Source: Gambelia wislizenii (Eukaryota; Chordata; Lepidosauria; Squamata; Crotaphytidae). Taken from it: a stretch of DNA of 64,000 nt. Shown here one piece after another: positions 9,245 to 21,542 of the stretch. The position numbers and the translations under genes are program-made. The stretch spans positions 67,159,501 to 67,223,500 of the forward strand of contig JAUMIR010000001.1 of the NCBI GenBank assembly GCA_030847615.1. The letters run 5' to 3'. Each line of letters starts with the position of its first letter. Position 1 is the stretch's first letter. Below the pieces are notes generated by a model that was not told where the DNA came from, did not search any database, and saw nothing but the letters and a program-made list of their open reading frames with translations.

Positions 9245-12200
9245 TGCTCATTTTGTTGAACCTGAGCTTTAATCATTTGATAAATACTCCCTGTCATGAA
9301 ATGGGGCGGAGGGTAGAATTGAAGGGCACACTGCTGTGCAGATGATTCCTCCCAATTTCAGATTTAATGAAAAAGAATCTTAAAGAAGATTACCACCTAA
9401 TCTAGGCCCAAAGACGACAGATAGTCTAGTATTTTATATTTCTTGGTTAAAACAGCTTTGGAAAAATTGGGTTTTTTTCCATATCGAAGTTAGTTGTAAC
9501 AGGGGAATCCAAAATTAAACCGAGCTAACAGACTGGGACTTGCTCTCTGGGTCCAACAAAGGTAAAACAATCTGAATTTGGTTATCATGGGCAAGTTTTC
9601 CTGGTTATAACATCTAAGCTTATCTCCAGATGTGATAATGCAGAGTTCTTAAGTAATTAAGATTTCTTACTGTACTCTGTTGTTTAAAAAGTCGAGATGA
9701 GGGGTGGAGCTTGCAACGTCACATAGGACAGAGAGTGCCTAGACCTTTGTTACCAATGGAAACAGAGATTTTATTACTTGGCTTTTACTGCCTTTGTCCT
9801 CAGTCCCCACATAGCCAAAAGGTTTAGGCCATCTGTTTGCATCAGCTCTCCTCAAGACCATGGTAAACACCATATTAAGCAAACATCTTAAACAAGATGG
9901 AGGCCAGTGACTTTGACACTGTGATTTTTAACAATGTTGCCATGTGAAGAAGCCTGTGAACTTAAAAAGCTACCACAATGTATTTTGTGTCTTTTGGTTG
10001 GCCAAATAAAACAATTATTGCACTGTATATTTTAGGGGTTTTTTTTTATGTCCAGCACAGCTCCTCTGGAATATGTACTTTTTTCAGTAAGAGAAAAGTA
10101 TGGCGTAGAGTACATGCACCTGGCATTGTACCACATCACACTGAAGGTAACAGCACACATCTGAGGGAAGACCTCAAAAACCTCTGCATATGGAACAATT
10201 GCAGGCCAGGGGAAAGAGATCTAACCTAATCTAACCATTGGAGATGCATTCAGAAGGAAGCGGGGAGGGGGAAGAGACTCTTCCCTGAAATGTTGGTTAA
10301 GAGCCAAACTACACATGACATTCAGCTTGTCTATAGAATTACATCTGACTTTTAATAAAAATAGGCTAGAATGGGGTCAGTATGAGGACCAAATTCATGA
10401 AGAGGAGAGGAGAGGTTTAACCCTTCCATCCCTAGCCAGGTCCTCAACAAAAAACCTTTGTGCTATTATTAGCCTTAGAGAAAAACTACCATTCACAACA
10501 ATGGGAACTTTCTTTCAAAATGCTGGTAGCAGTGTGTATGTATGATGGGGGGGAGGATTCAACTTATCTTGTACATGCATTGTAGTCCCAATGACCACCC
10601 CATACACTTATTAATTTAGGGAAAAACACTGACAACTTCCTGACACATTTAGCATCCTGTCTAGTTTGACTATAAAAGGCACAGTGTCTAAGCAGCTGGG
10701 GAAATGAGCATTTTTCTAAAACTCTCATCTTAAAGATAGGAAGAATACCAGAAGGTAAAATAGTCAGAGGGCAAAATGCCATCTTATCCTTCTTCATCAA
10801 GAAATATTTAATTGCACCAAACCATGGATCTTTCCCCTTGTGGCCAAGGGCTCAGAGTGCCAAACCAGGAAGATGGAAACTGTTCTGCATTCCCTGGTTC
10901 TCTGGTCTAAGCACAAGTTATGCCACAGTAACAAAATGGCCACCCACAATGGGAGGCCCTGCAGAGCTGATTTTAATTAAAAACTCTTCAAATGTAATTT
11001 ACACATTTTCCATATAGAGAAAATTGTCTCCTGCCAGGTGAGTGTCTGCTGGCAGTTCTGAGCCATGAGGGTGCAGTTCTGTCTTCACACTGTAATGGAG
11101 AGGATCTGATGAGATTCTGCAGCCCATAGGAGACCTGCAAATTGAAAATACACCTTCTTATTACCTAGCAAGGAAGCTGCTGGAGATGCCAGCTGCCAGA
11201 GCCACCTAAATAAGCTCTTAAAGTGTCTATGTACTTGCGTGTGGATGTGTTTGTGTGTGTGTGAGTGAGTGAGAGAGAAAGAGATTAAAATCCTCACACT
11301 TTCCCTCAGCCCTATTTGCATATATGGGTCACCCTGAGCCATTACTAGGTGGTGGTGCCTAAAATGACTTCAGAATTTTCACTTTCATCTGAGAGAAATA
11401 ATACAAACCTTGCAGCATGTGGAAATTAAGTATACATGAAAATATGTGAAGAGAGGGCGCTAGAAGAAAGAAGAGCATTACTTTCTATAATGCCAGGTGT
11501 TCCATCCCTGGGCTTTGGTAAGACCAAACATTTGGCAGAAGTAGAGGGTCCAGGTAGCAGAAGTGGCATCAGGCATGGGCCAGGGTCCAAGTTTTGGCTG
11601 ATAATATTTGAATCCATCTAACAAGATGAAAGGCCAGCTGCAAGTGCTTCAATTGATACCAATCAGTGAAAAGAGTTAAGAAGTACCCATCCAGTCAAGG
11701 TTGACAACCAGAAACCAAGTTCTGCAACAGATAAGATACCAGGTTAGAGCTGGCTGTACCATTAGGTAGAGTGATGTGATCACTTAAGGCAACAGATGTT
11801 CGTCTTGAACTTTCTGGTTTCTAGCTGTTCCTCCTGAACTCCCAGGTTATTCCCTTCAATCTAGGTACTGTATATCATATGAACTGTGCGGAGCCCCTTA
11901 AACTGGCTTTATCCCTTGGGTGTGGTATGGTCAAGGATATAATCCCACTGCCAACATGGAATTAAGTCTGGTTGTCAGTCTGGCCAGTTTCTATACATAG
12001 ATGAGGAGGAGACACTATCTTGTCCTCTGCTTTAAGGAGCAAAATATCTTAGTCAAGCTTTATCCCTGCTAGCTTATTGGGGTCAGGCACTACCTCATAT
12101 GAACCAAGGCTTCACCAAATAGAAGAAAACTCATTTTTGCTATAGATATGCCCTAAGGAGTCTATGGCCCTATGTAAAATGTTGAGAAAGAAGCAGGTAG

Positions 12201-12265
12201 AGGTATCCCCTCCTGAAATGTTGAAGCGAGGTTTTCCCCTGTTCAGTCTTTGAGCCTCCCCTGGA
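9245..12265. other. Intronic stretch with no recognised feature
   Basis: There is no long reading frame with a recognisable product. Short weak signals only: a possible transposon end near 10304 ('GAGCCAAACTACACATGACA') and GT/GA-rich sequence near 11250. Confidence 0.5.
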
Positions 12266-12272
12266 GACCAAG

Positions 12273-12390
12273 GCCTGAATCCTATTGATTAGTCCTAACT
12301 AGAGGAGACCCAAATGATGAGTCAACAGGAAGGTAAATACCATTGATTTGATGGGCCTGCTCTTGCTTGGATTAACAATAGGATTCAGGC
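12273..12390. mobile_element. Fold-back MITE near the Ig5 acceptor
   Basis: The ends read GCCTGAATCCTATTG and CAATAGGATTCAGGC, an exact complement over these bases, flanked on each side by CCAAG as a candidate 5-bp target duplication. The interior has the 'AGAGGAGACCCAAATGATG' style common in sauropsid MITEs. It ends 297 bp before the Ig5 exon. Confidence 0.75.
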
Positions 12391-12687
12391 CCAAGCTCTC
12401 TGAATGAAGGCTGAAGTAGTTGGGTATGTTTAGCTCAGAGAAGAATTGTTTAAGAGGTGATATAATGCTCCCCTTCATGTGTACAAAGGGCTGTTGCAAG
12501 GGCAAAACTTTCAAGGGCAAAACCTTCAACAATGCCTTATAGAATTAAACTTCTCTTAGTTCATACTTTGGTCATCCTTGACATCAAATACCATTATTAT
12601 TTTGCACAACCATCTTGTAAGGCAACAATCAGTGAACCACCTCCTAAAAATGGTTGCTGTGCATTTCTTTGTCATTTCTCTCATTAG

Positions 12688-12981
12688 TGCCTCCAACCAT
12701 CATGGTGCCCAAGGGCCAGTCCACCATCACTGTCCGTGAAGGCTCCAGGGCAGAACTGCAGTGTGAAGTCCGAGGGAAGCCCAAGCCACCCATCATTTGG
12801 TCCAGAGTAGATAAGGAGTCTCCTATGCCTTCGGGTGCCATGACGGTGGAGACCAGCGATGGGAAGCTACATTTGGAGAGAGTGACTCGAGAAATGAGTG
12901 GGACTTACAAATGCCAGACAGCCAGGTACAATGGTTTCAACATCAGACCCCGAGAAGCCCTGGTGCAACTCAATGTACAGT
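12688..12981 (+). CDS. MDGA1: MDGA1 exon encoding the fifth Ig domain
   Basis: This 294-bp exon joins Ig4 in phase 1 (G plus TG gives Val) to read 'SSET' then '[11 protein letters not shown]'. Cysteines are in '[10 protein letters not shown]' and '[13 protein letters not shown]', the core Trp in '[10 protein letters not shown]'. The end '[12 protein letters not shown]' is the recognisable close of MDGA Ig5. The acceptor AG is at 12686-12687 and the donor is T|GTGAGT at 12982. The next exon should start with the last two bases of a codon and encode Ig6. The domain is part of the rod that leads to FN3 and MAM. No N-glycosylation sequon is obvious in this exon, unlike Ig3 and Ig4. Confidence 0.92.
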
Positions 12982-13779
12982 GTGAGTATAGTAATAGAAT
13001 ATCAATGTTGTTTACTGCTATGCAAGTGTTTATCTGTGCTTTGATGGCTTGAGAGCTAAAAGTGCAGGTGAGAATCATGTAGCATTCCAGATGCTGTTTG
13101 ACTGCAATTCCTAGCAGTTGGTAGCAGATGCTGGGGCTTGCAGTCCAACAACATCTAGAGGGACACACAATTCCCACTCCTGATCTAGGAATACTATGCT
13201 ACTTGCTTGATCCCAGGATTGACACAGCCTTTAGGTGGAGTGTAGCAGTTGCCTCTGGTAGCAGGTTTGTGATGGCGTGGCTGGATTAGCAGCAGCTCCT
13301 GCTCATTCCCTTCTCTTGGAAGTTATAGGTGAATGTTCTCGGTAACCTGCCCTACACCTCCTTGTCTATCCTGCTTCTATCAAGTATAACGAGGGATATT
13401 TTCTCATCACCAATGTTGGACTAAGACGATATTGTTAGTCAATCAATTTATTCATACAGTCCATAGACCCATCAAAATATTGTTAGTCCATTTGGCCTCT
13501 GCAGATCGAATGGAGGACATCATTTCCTTTTACTCAGGCAGGAAAATGTCAACAAGCCCTGCTTGGATACTTAGCAATCCACAGTAATAATGGGGTTTGT
13601 TAAATTAACAATGTTACCCCCTGTGCTTTACTGGAAGTACCTTATAGGACAGGCACCATAAAACTGATGGCTTTAAGTCCCTTTTGAAAGCACAGAACTA
13701 ATCAGCAGAGTTTTCTATTTAAAAGACATATGCAGCAGACACGTGTTGATTCCAGCATGCAGACTTAAGATAACCATCC

Positions 13780-14160
13780 ACACTTCTCCCCAGTTTATAT
13801 TTTCTAGCATAAAAGAGACCAAGAACACTCAAAAGTAGTTTAAAAGTATAAAAACATCTTTACTTACAGTCTGTGTGCATTTCTCATTGAATATCAGCAG
13901 CATAATAACAGCTGAAGGCTAAACTAGTAAACATTTAACTAAAAACTACATGTTACAAACAAAATATGCAGGAGCCCTGCAAAGCAGGTCCTGCTTCTAG
14001 AAAAAACATCATGGCGACTGGTAAGCCTCATGGCAGCTTTCCAGACAAAGAGAAAGGACTTGGACACACCTCTTTCTCTGGAAAGCCAATTACATTTTAA
14101 TAGGAAGTTACATCATGTATTCTGTTTGCTTCTATCAGTTAACCCGTTCAACAGTCAAAC
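13780..14160 (-). mobile_element. Possible LTR fragment
   Basis: On the - strand there is a TATA-like and AT-rich stretch, then 'AAGTAAAGATGTTTTTATAC' in the style of an R/U5 region with a poly(A) signal, then sequence leading toward a 'CA' end. I could not place both termini or a target duplication, so the identity and limits are uncertain. Confidence 0.3.
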
Positions 14161-14358
14161 ATCTCAACTTATTGGATTGCAAACTGCATAGCCCAACAAG
14201 GTAGGGAAGTTTTAAAGGCACTTGTCCAATCCCACCCCCCTTTTTTTTCTTTTAGATTATGAACATACAACAAATGACTAGTTTAAGCAGCCTACAGTGG
14301 CAGAATAGGCTGCTATCCCCCCCCCTTTGCTGGTCAGTAATATTTATTTTGTTTGTAT

Positions 14359-14389
14359 AAATTAATTAATTAATTAATTAATTAATTAA
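14359..14389 (+). repeat. (TTAA)n microsatellite
   Basis: About seven to eight TTAA units, self-complementary. Confidence 0.95.
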
Positions 14390-14434
14390 GTGAAGGGTGG
14401 TGTGAGCTTGTATTCTGCTGGTATAGTGGAAAGG

Positions 14435-14740
14435 ACCTGAACCAATGGGTTCAAATTACAGGAAAGGAAATTCAAATGAAGCATGAGAAGGAACTTCCTA
14501 ATGTTACACTCTGTTTGATAATGGAATAGGCAGCCTTGGAAGTTGCAGTACTCTGTATCATCGGGTCTTTTAAAACAGAGCTTAGGTGGCAAATTGTGAG
14601 CAATGCTTTATCTGTGGGTTCCTACCCTGGCAGAGTTGAAAGGGATCTCCTTCCTGAGATTGCTTCAGATTCTGTGAAAAGCACTGATACTCCACTATTC
14701 TTCCCTAAAGAGGTAGGAGTGGTATGCACAAAAATAATGA
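14435..14740 (+). mobile_element. CR1 LINE 3' fragment
   Basis: Includes 'CAATGGGTTCAAATTACAGG', 'AGGAACTTCCTAATGTTAC' and 'GATAATGGAATAGGCAGCC', which follow the CR1 C-terminal coding order (compare 32168-32618). Confidence 0.7.
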
Positions 14741-14744
14741 AATA

Positions 14745-17060
14745 GCGTAATCAAGTAACAGCAGACAGCAAAAGTAGGAGCAGTGAAAATATCTAGGAGG
14801 ACTGAAAAGTCAGATTAAAATGAAAAATGTGAGCTGCCCTATAAAATGGAAGGATTAAAGGAGTCATTCAGATCTCCCAGGAGAGGGATTTTCTGAGGCA
14901 GGGCAGGGAACATGCCACAGAGTGTGAATTATCTAAGATTTTGTGGGCGTATTTGCTGTTGGACTTGACCTTTGGCCTTGCTGGGTTGGATTCCCCTCCC
15001 TTCTTTTCTTACAGTAAGAGCGTACATGCAGCCACTTGAAAACTGTGGCTGTGTAGGTGAAGCTTACATCCACACTGTTCAATCAGGGAAGTTTTATTTT
15101 GAACTCCTGGGTAGGACATTGGGTTAACCCTGCTTAATTTTCCCTTCTGAGCCCTGTTCTTAAGCCCCAGTGAGCACTACAAGCTGTAAACCACACATTG
15201 CTTTTTCTCACACAAAAACATGTGGCTTTAAAAAAAATTCAGGGCTGTTTTCATAGTTTAAAATGAGACATTTAATATTCTGCTTTATTGTGAGTGGAGT
15301 CTCAGTGTTTGCTCCACGACAGAGTCCTGAAGGCATTCATTGGTCTCTGGTCAAATGTAGTATTTGAATAGTCTGTCCACGATGTGAGCAGCTATTTAAT
15401 CTCTGTTCCTGTAAAGATGTCACTTGGTTATTCTCTCTGACCTTGGAGGACCCAAGTTATTTTGGTGTCAGCCAGAAGGCAATGTAATTCCAAGTGCATT
15501 GCCTTCTGGCTGGCCCAGAACCAGCTCATATCTGACATGGATCAGTCACAGCTGTAGAGAATAGCAGAGAACGATAGCCTTGGATATGTGTGTGTGTGTG
15601 TTTGAGTGTACATTTTAAGGATGGATCTTTCCCTAGTGCTCATAGTGCTGCAGCTCTTTTGATAGAATATGTGAATAATGCACTGTTTGCAGGTGATCAA
15701 ATGCTGAACCGGGCAGAATTTTTAATATCTGAGACAGAATGAAAGCAATTTGGCTCTTTCGCTGCACAGGTCTGGGATGAAGTCATTGCTGGATGTTACT
15801 AATGGGAGTGGGTGAAGTGAAGCCATGTGGCAATAACTCTTTTTTTGCAAAGGTAGCATCCCACCAGGAGAATTTAAAGACCATGTTTCCTGTGGAATAT
15901 AAGTGGCATTGGGCATGTGAATGCTGGCAGGTGTGGGACTAAGAGCGAGAATGTTAATTTGCACCCCAAGGCACCATTCCTAGGTAGCTGTCACCAAACA
16001 GCATGGTTACAGTACAATGGTGTTGTTCATTACAAACCAGTCATCCTTCTTCTTCAACACCTCCTCTCTTTTCCACTGTAGAAAGAAGGACACCTAACAT
16101 GAAAACTGAAGAAAGCAAAATAAATGCCTTCTAATTTTTTGCCTAAACGTCCCCAATAGCAGTATGGCAGAACAAACAACTTGCAGTTCAGTTTACAGGT
16201 GCTAGATTTGAATCAGAGCTCAAGAGAGGGGAGTTCTATGAGTTGTATTAAAACTTTCCCAGGTTCTGGTTCAATTACAACTATATGCCAATAAGCATGA
16301 CCCGCCGACACACACAACACATACCATGCATTATTCAAGTGGATCAGAGAAGACATGCACTAATTACTCGAGCTCCTTGTGAACCATAGCTTTTGAATAA
16401 GAATGCCTTAGGAGCATGCACTCTCTTTTCTTCCATCTCTGATTGTCCCTCCCCCTTCTTGATGTTAATCATGGCTTCATAGCCATCAGTTTTCCTATAA
16501 AACAGATTGTTGCTTTTTTAATCCCATTCTGAAAGAATGGTGGGGTATAAATAAAATAAAATAAATAATCAAACCATGTTTCAAAGTTGGTTTTTCATTG
16601 CTGGGCAGTTTAATGTAAAGCTAAAGTTAACACCCATAATAGAAGGGTGTTTGGAATATATATCCAGAGAGGAAAGTAACGTCATGTCTTTATTGTATTA
16701 ACAAATTGGAGCACCCTTGAATCAGGATGATTCAAATAATCATTTTAAAAGTTCATTTTGATGAAGTCATCTGAAGTTGATTTGATCAAATATTATTTCT
16801 TACTTATTGAATAATATTTATGTCCCAACTTTCATCCATTGAGCTGCCCACTTAGCTTCAGAACAGTCCTGTGAGCTAGGCAAGACTCAAGCAAGAAAAG
16901 GGTTTCCTAAATATCCAGAAACCCTGACAAGAAGAACCCCCCTTTAGCCCTTTTCTTGGTCCCCCCCAACTCCTCAAATAGATTCAAGGGCCACATTTCT
17001 GCCCACTTCAACCCAATTTCATCCTTTTCATGCTAAGATCACGGAGAAGGATGGACACTT
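14745..17060. other. Intronic stretch with little recognised
   Basis: A (TG)n run is at 15587-15602 and a LINE-like tail ('GTGGGGTATAAATAAAATAA') at 16541-16563. The pair 'GCCAGAAGGCAATGTAATTCC' and 'GCATTGCCTTCTGGCTGGCC' at 15471-15515 forms a short inverted repeat. I see nothing coding. Confidence 0.45.
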
Positions 17061-17229
17061 GAAGTGCCTCAGAGTGCCTCTTGTGCTCATGTGGTTGCCT
17101 CTTGTGCTCACCATAGCTTTCAGAACAGAGTTGCACTTGAAAGCACTCTTATACATACAGTCTCTGAGGCCTCAAATGCCATCCCCTTGGTTGTCCTGGC
17201 TCATCTAGCACACACTCGCAGACTGAGCA

Positions 17230-17800
17230 AGGAAGGAAACAATTAGCTCGGAGTTCTGAGATAGTTCAGGCAAGGGCAGTATCCCAACAAGGCTCAGAGA
17301 GCATCCTTGCCTGTAGGAGTCCACTTGGCAAAAGCGTAATCAAGGCCGGTTCAGGTTCAAGGAACAAGCAGCATGGCCAGGCAGTCCAGGGTCAAAGAAT
17401 CCAGCAAGAGTTGTCAGACAGTCCAGGGGTCAGAGTCATAGAAGCCATGAAACAAGAATGCCAACCCAAAAGCAGAAAAGTTGCTTCCAGTCATCCATCT
17501 TAGACATAGTCAGTTTTTTAAAGGGCTGGCACCAGCTGGCTCTAATCAGGAGCCCTGCCCTTGCCACTTGGCAAGGAGCTTCATTGAGAGGCACAACTCT
17601 GCTCTCCACTCCACATGCTGGGTCTGTGGACTTGAGGGCCATTCTGTTTCCCCAGCTGTGTCCTCTGCTAAATCAGTTGCACGTGATTCTTGTTCCTGTT
17701 CCTCCTCATGCTGAGGCTGCTCTTCAGCTGGGAGAGCTGCATGAGTCTCTCCTTCAGACTTGGAATCCAAGTCCAAATCCTGGCCCATGACATCAGTGTT
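17230..17800 (-). mobile_element. Possible LTR-retrotransposon fragment
   Basis: On the - strand there is an acidic, Glu-rich open stretch (starting 'MGQDLDLDSKSEGETH', 17546-17788), then sequence with repeated 'CCTGGACTG'-like motifs. Both are typical of squamate Gypsy-type LTR/leader regions as I recall them. No termini were placed. Confidence 0.3.
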
Positions 17801-17814
17801 CTGCTTCTGTTAGG

Positions 17815-18420
17815 ATGGACCTGTTGGATAGAACTTCTTCTTTGAAGTCTATGCCAGCCTCAACCTCATCCAATTCTCCAGTCAAACGTTCTCTGGCTGG
17901 ATTGGCTTCCATCCCTTCGAAGGTGAAGAAGACTCCCTCACTGCCTGAATCCGACAGTCGATCTTCATGACAGCATCCCCCTACTCCTGGGTCTACTCTA
18001 GAGGCTGAGATGGAGTTGTTGTCCTGGCAGCACAAACACAAGAAAAAGAAGCGTACTAAGGAGAAGGATTGACATCTCCCTGAAGCTTCTGCTGTACAAG
18101 TGGTCTCTGATGTTGCTTCTCAGTCTAGACTGTTTTCCAGCTATGATTGAGCTGGCAACGTCCCCTACTCGAAATAAACCTCCTCTTCGAGAGTCAGAAA
18201 TGCCTCATCTGGGCCTCATTCTAAATCTAGATAAGTCTTTGTTGTTCCTGACTCAAAGGATTCAGTTCATCAGGGCGATTCTGGTCTCCAGAGCCCAGGC
18301 TGCCTTTCGTCCCTGGTGACAGATTCACCAGCTGTGATAGCCAGCAGCAGACAAAGCTCTTGGCTTGGCTGCCCCCCCCATTCCAGCTGGCCTCATAGCC
18401 CTGTGAGCGAGAGGAGTAGG
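17815..18420 (+). pseudogene. Decayed gag-like frame of a retroelement (DIRS-like candidate)
   Basis: Frame from the ATG at 17815 reads a Ser/Lys-rich low-complexity protein ('SNSPVKRSLAGLASIPSKVK'), then after a TGA at 17968-17970 a basic run ('HKHKKKKRTKEKD') and a Ser-rich stretch ('SSRVRNASSGPHSKSR'), with several stops. Basic, Ser-rich gag proteins of this style occur in reptile DIRS elements. No protease, reverse transcriptase or recombinase is recognisable in this frame. The family assignment is tentative. Confidence 0.35.
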
Positions 18421-19630
18421 GGAGACAAATAAAGACTTGTCACTGGCAAGTAAAGACTTGTCATTTTGGTTGTTCCTGGGCAGAGGGGATGAGATCACTT
18501 CAAACTCTAATATTGCCAAGCTGTCTCTGCCAAGAAACGACTTGGTCATTCCTTCCTTGTTGATTCCTTTTACCACCTTTATTTTCTTGAAAAAGTGAGC
18601 CTATATAATTTGGAAAGTGCAGCAGGGGGCTTGGCGTTATCGAAGGGTGGGTGCATGTGCTGCAGTTAATTGAGCCACTGCTCTCCAGCATGAGCAGCTC
18701 ATTAGCTTTTGTGCCTTGCTCTGGAATTCTAATCTTGTTGGAAATGGGAATCGTGTGGTTGCTGAAGGCTCTCTGATGAGAGCACAATTTTTTCCTCTGC
18801 TTGTTCTTTCCAACTGAGAATCTGCTCTGATGATGAGCGTGTGTTATAGGTGTATACTTGTGTCTGTGCACACTTGCGACTTGCTTTTGAACTGCCTTTC
18901 TTTGGAGGGAGTGGATTCTGGGTGATAATTTGGTTGTTTTGCTGATTTGTTCCAAAGCTCAAGTTGCAAAAAAAAAAAAAAATCAATAAGGCAGATCTGA
19001 TTAGATGTCAGAACCTGTTTCTCTGTTTCTCTTTTTTTCTTCTTTTTCTTTTCACCCACCGCTATATAGTTTTGTACCATGTGCACCAGCTCTGAAATTA
19101 GCTTCGCCAGCAGTACTGAGATGCTGGAGCAGGGTAACAAATAAACTACCGTACTAATTTCTTAGAGATAGATTATTGTTTTTTATCATCAATGTGTCTT
19201 GAAAATAGGAGAAATAAACAACTCTCTATGTTATTTTAGGAGTAGCCTAAAGCAGTGTTAGGGAACATTTGGCCCTCCGGATGTTTTGCATGACCGTTCC
19301 CCAAATCTTTGCAGTTGTCTGGCACATCTTTTAAGCTGCCAGGTTCTGTAACCTTTCATACAGAAAGATTTACTTGGGGTTTACTTATATTCACACCTGT
19401 GAGTTTTCTGACATAATATGTTTCCTGTCACAAAGAGCCAATAAGGCTGATGTTGGCATAATATTCACACCAACTGCTTTGCAAGTGATTATTTTAGATG
19501 TGCACTGAAAAACCATAATAGAGTATTAGTGGTATCAATGTATCAATGTATGTTGCACATATGTAGACATACAGTCATGAGGGAACAAGGTGACTCCCTG
19601 TTGAATATTCACCTGATGACAAACCCATGT

Positions 19631-20483
19631 TGTGATATAACTAGGGGGCTTCTTCTGCCTGAGAACCTCTAAGCTGCCCTTTCTGAGACAGCCTTCGCCT
19701 CAGCCCTCTGAGACTCTGCTGCCCTTTTTAGATTCAATCTGGGGGTTCCTCTGCCTGGGAATAACCCAAAATTGTGCCCCCTTTCGGTATCACTGCCACA
19801 TCCTTTGACTTGACCACCTTTTCCACACAGTCCAAAGAGAAACTGTTGAGGGTCTTTATCTACTCCCTGCCACTGGCAGAACTATTACCACCCCTCTCCT
19901 CTGTCCCAAAGGGAAGAGAAGCGACCAAGCAAAACAAGGCACGTGTGCACATCAGCTGTGAAAGATAGAAAAGGCTTATTTATTTCAAGCAAAGTTAATA
20001 ACATGCAGATATCTCTCATGGAAGGCTTCTCCCTCCAGGTACATTCATAGCAGTTACAGATAGTTAAACGTTCAGCCAAGTGGGGAAAATAAACATGAAT
20101 TCCCTAACACAAACTAGCTAATACAATTCCTGATCTACTCACTGATATGGAGTTTAGTTTGTTGACTTCAGAGGCTTGGCTGGAGCCACATGTCTGTTTC
20201 AGATCGGTCTCAACAGCCTTCTTCCATCTCAGAGTCCTTTGTTCTCCTCATCTCAGGGTTTCTTTTTGTTCTCCCTCTATATATATTACTTTGCAGATCA
20301 TCACTCTGTGAGTCTTGATTGGTCACTGTCTTTCTTGTGACCTATGACATCTCTGATGATTTACCCTAAAGGTGTTGAATTTCTGCAGACACTAGTTAAC
20401 CTTTTGTTTACCTGATCACTGATCTTCGCAGATACCTGATTGCTGAGCTGGCAGATAATGGGAGATGGAGTTCCATTATCACA
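19631..20483 (-). mobile_element. Solo LTR
   Basis: The ends are TGTGATAT and ATTATCACA, so it starts TG and ends CA with short inverted ends, and both sides carry the 5-bp sequence CATGT (19626-19630 and 20484-20488). On the - strand there is a TATATATAG box at about 20280 and AATAAATAAG near 19975, the right order for U3 promoter then poly(A) signal. No internal retroviral genes flank it, as expected for an LTR left by recombination between two LTRs. The family is not determined. Confidence 0.75.
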
Positions 20484-20689
20484 CATGTAATAAATCATAG
20501 GATGGCCTCTGAATCAAGTCCCAAATGCTAAACCCATTCTGTAATCTGGAATGGCTTTTAAGGCCTACATTTTACACCTTTTCTCCACTTATTTCCCAGG
20601 TAGTAACACTATGCTTCTTTTCAATATTGTGCCTCAGGATTCTGGGCAAGATATTCTCTGCACACCTACCTCCCAATTTGGAGCATTTA

Positions 20690-20925
20690 TTAGGATTGTA
20701 ACTGTCACATAGCACTGTTCTCTCCTGGTGGTAAGAGCTTTTTTCACAGTGGAACAGACATCTATAAGCAGGGAGTGGATGCTTCTTTGTTAGAGGTTTT
20801 TAAGAAGTGCTCAGATGGCCACCTCTCAGAGATGCCTCAGCTGTAGAGTCCTGCACTGGCACAGGAATGAACTAGATGGTCCTTGATATCCCTTTCAATT
20901 ATACAATTCTGTGATTCTTTTGGCA
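20690..20925 (+). mobile_element. CR1 LINE 3' end
   Basis: Coding remnants 'CACAGTGGAACAGACATC' and 'GGAGTGGATGCTTCTTTG' are followed by 'GAACTAGATGGTCCTTGAT' and end at 'CAATTCTGTGATTC', a CR1-type 3' terminus. Confidence 0.75.
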
Positions 20926-21493
20926 TTTTTTGCTGATTGGAGTTTGAGGACAAGAGTAAGGATACATTTGGACTTTAAGATTTTTGGTTTTAAATAGCTA
21001 TTGCAATATTGTTTCTTAAAATTAGTAATTTGTATTTTATTGTATTATTTAAATGTCATGAGATGCCTTGTGATCCTTTTTTGGCTAAAAGACAGCATAG
21101 AAATAAAGTATGACATGAGAGCATAACATTGCAATTAGCAAGAAAGAATCTTGTAACGTCTTAAAGACTAGAAGTCAAGCTACACATTGCATTAATTACA
21201 TCGTGTGCAGCTTCTCTGCTGGCTTTTACTTGTTCCAATGCAAGTTCACAGGCCCCAAATATGCATCAGGATCAGCATATACTGTACATATGGGGGAGTT
21301 TCACTAATATCTATGGCATTTCTTTAATCCTTGATGGAGCTTTAAAAAAAAACCCTCTCCTGTACAGGGGAATAGTTTTGGGAAAGCAACAGCTAGAGAG
21401 AAAAGGCTTAAGTCTCTCTGCCCCCAGCTCAGTCATCCATTGCTTGAATAATGTGTTTGTAATGAACAAACTGTTGGATCTCCTGCTGCTGCT

Positions 21494-21542
21494 GCTTCTT
21501 CTTCTTCTTCTTCTTCTTCTTCTTCTTCTTCTTCTTCTTCTT
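21494..21542 (+). repeat. (TTC)n / (GAA)n triplet repeat
   Basis: About 16 TTC units directly follow four CTG units. It lies at the truncated edge of the RTE fragment. All reading frames through it give artificial Leu, Lys or Arg runs. Confidence 0.95.

Larger units (their letters stand above)
8400..12687 (+). other. MDGA1: Intron between Ig4 and Ig5 exons
   Basis: Phase 1; starts GTGAGC and ends TCTCATTAG. It holds a Tigger-like MITE, a tRNA-headed SINE and a fold-back MITE close to the 3' end. Outside these, 9245-12265 shows no repeat or coding signal I can name, apart from a short (GT)n/(GA) region around 11245-11280. Confidence 0.85.

Noticed and set aside
18110..18319. Possible DIRS reverse-transcriptase piece ('LGLILNLDKSLLFLTQRIQF')
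   Set aside because: It is in a different frame from the gag-like reading, and no neighbouring RT motif follows. The resemblance may be chance.
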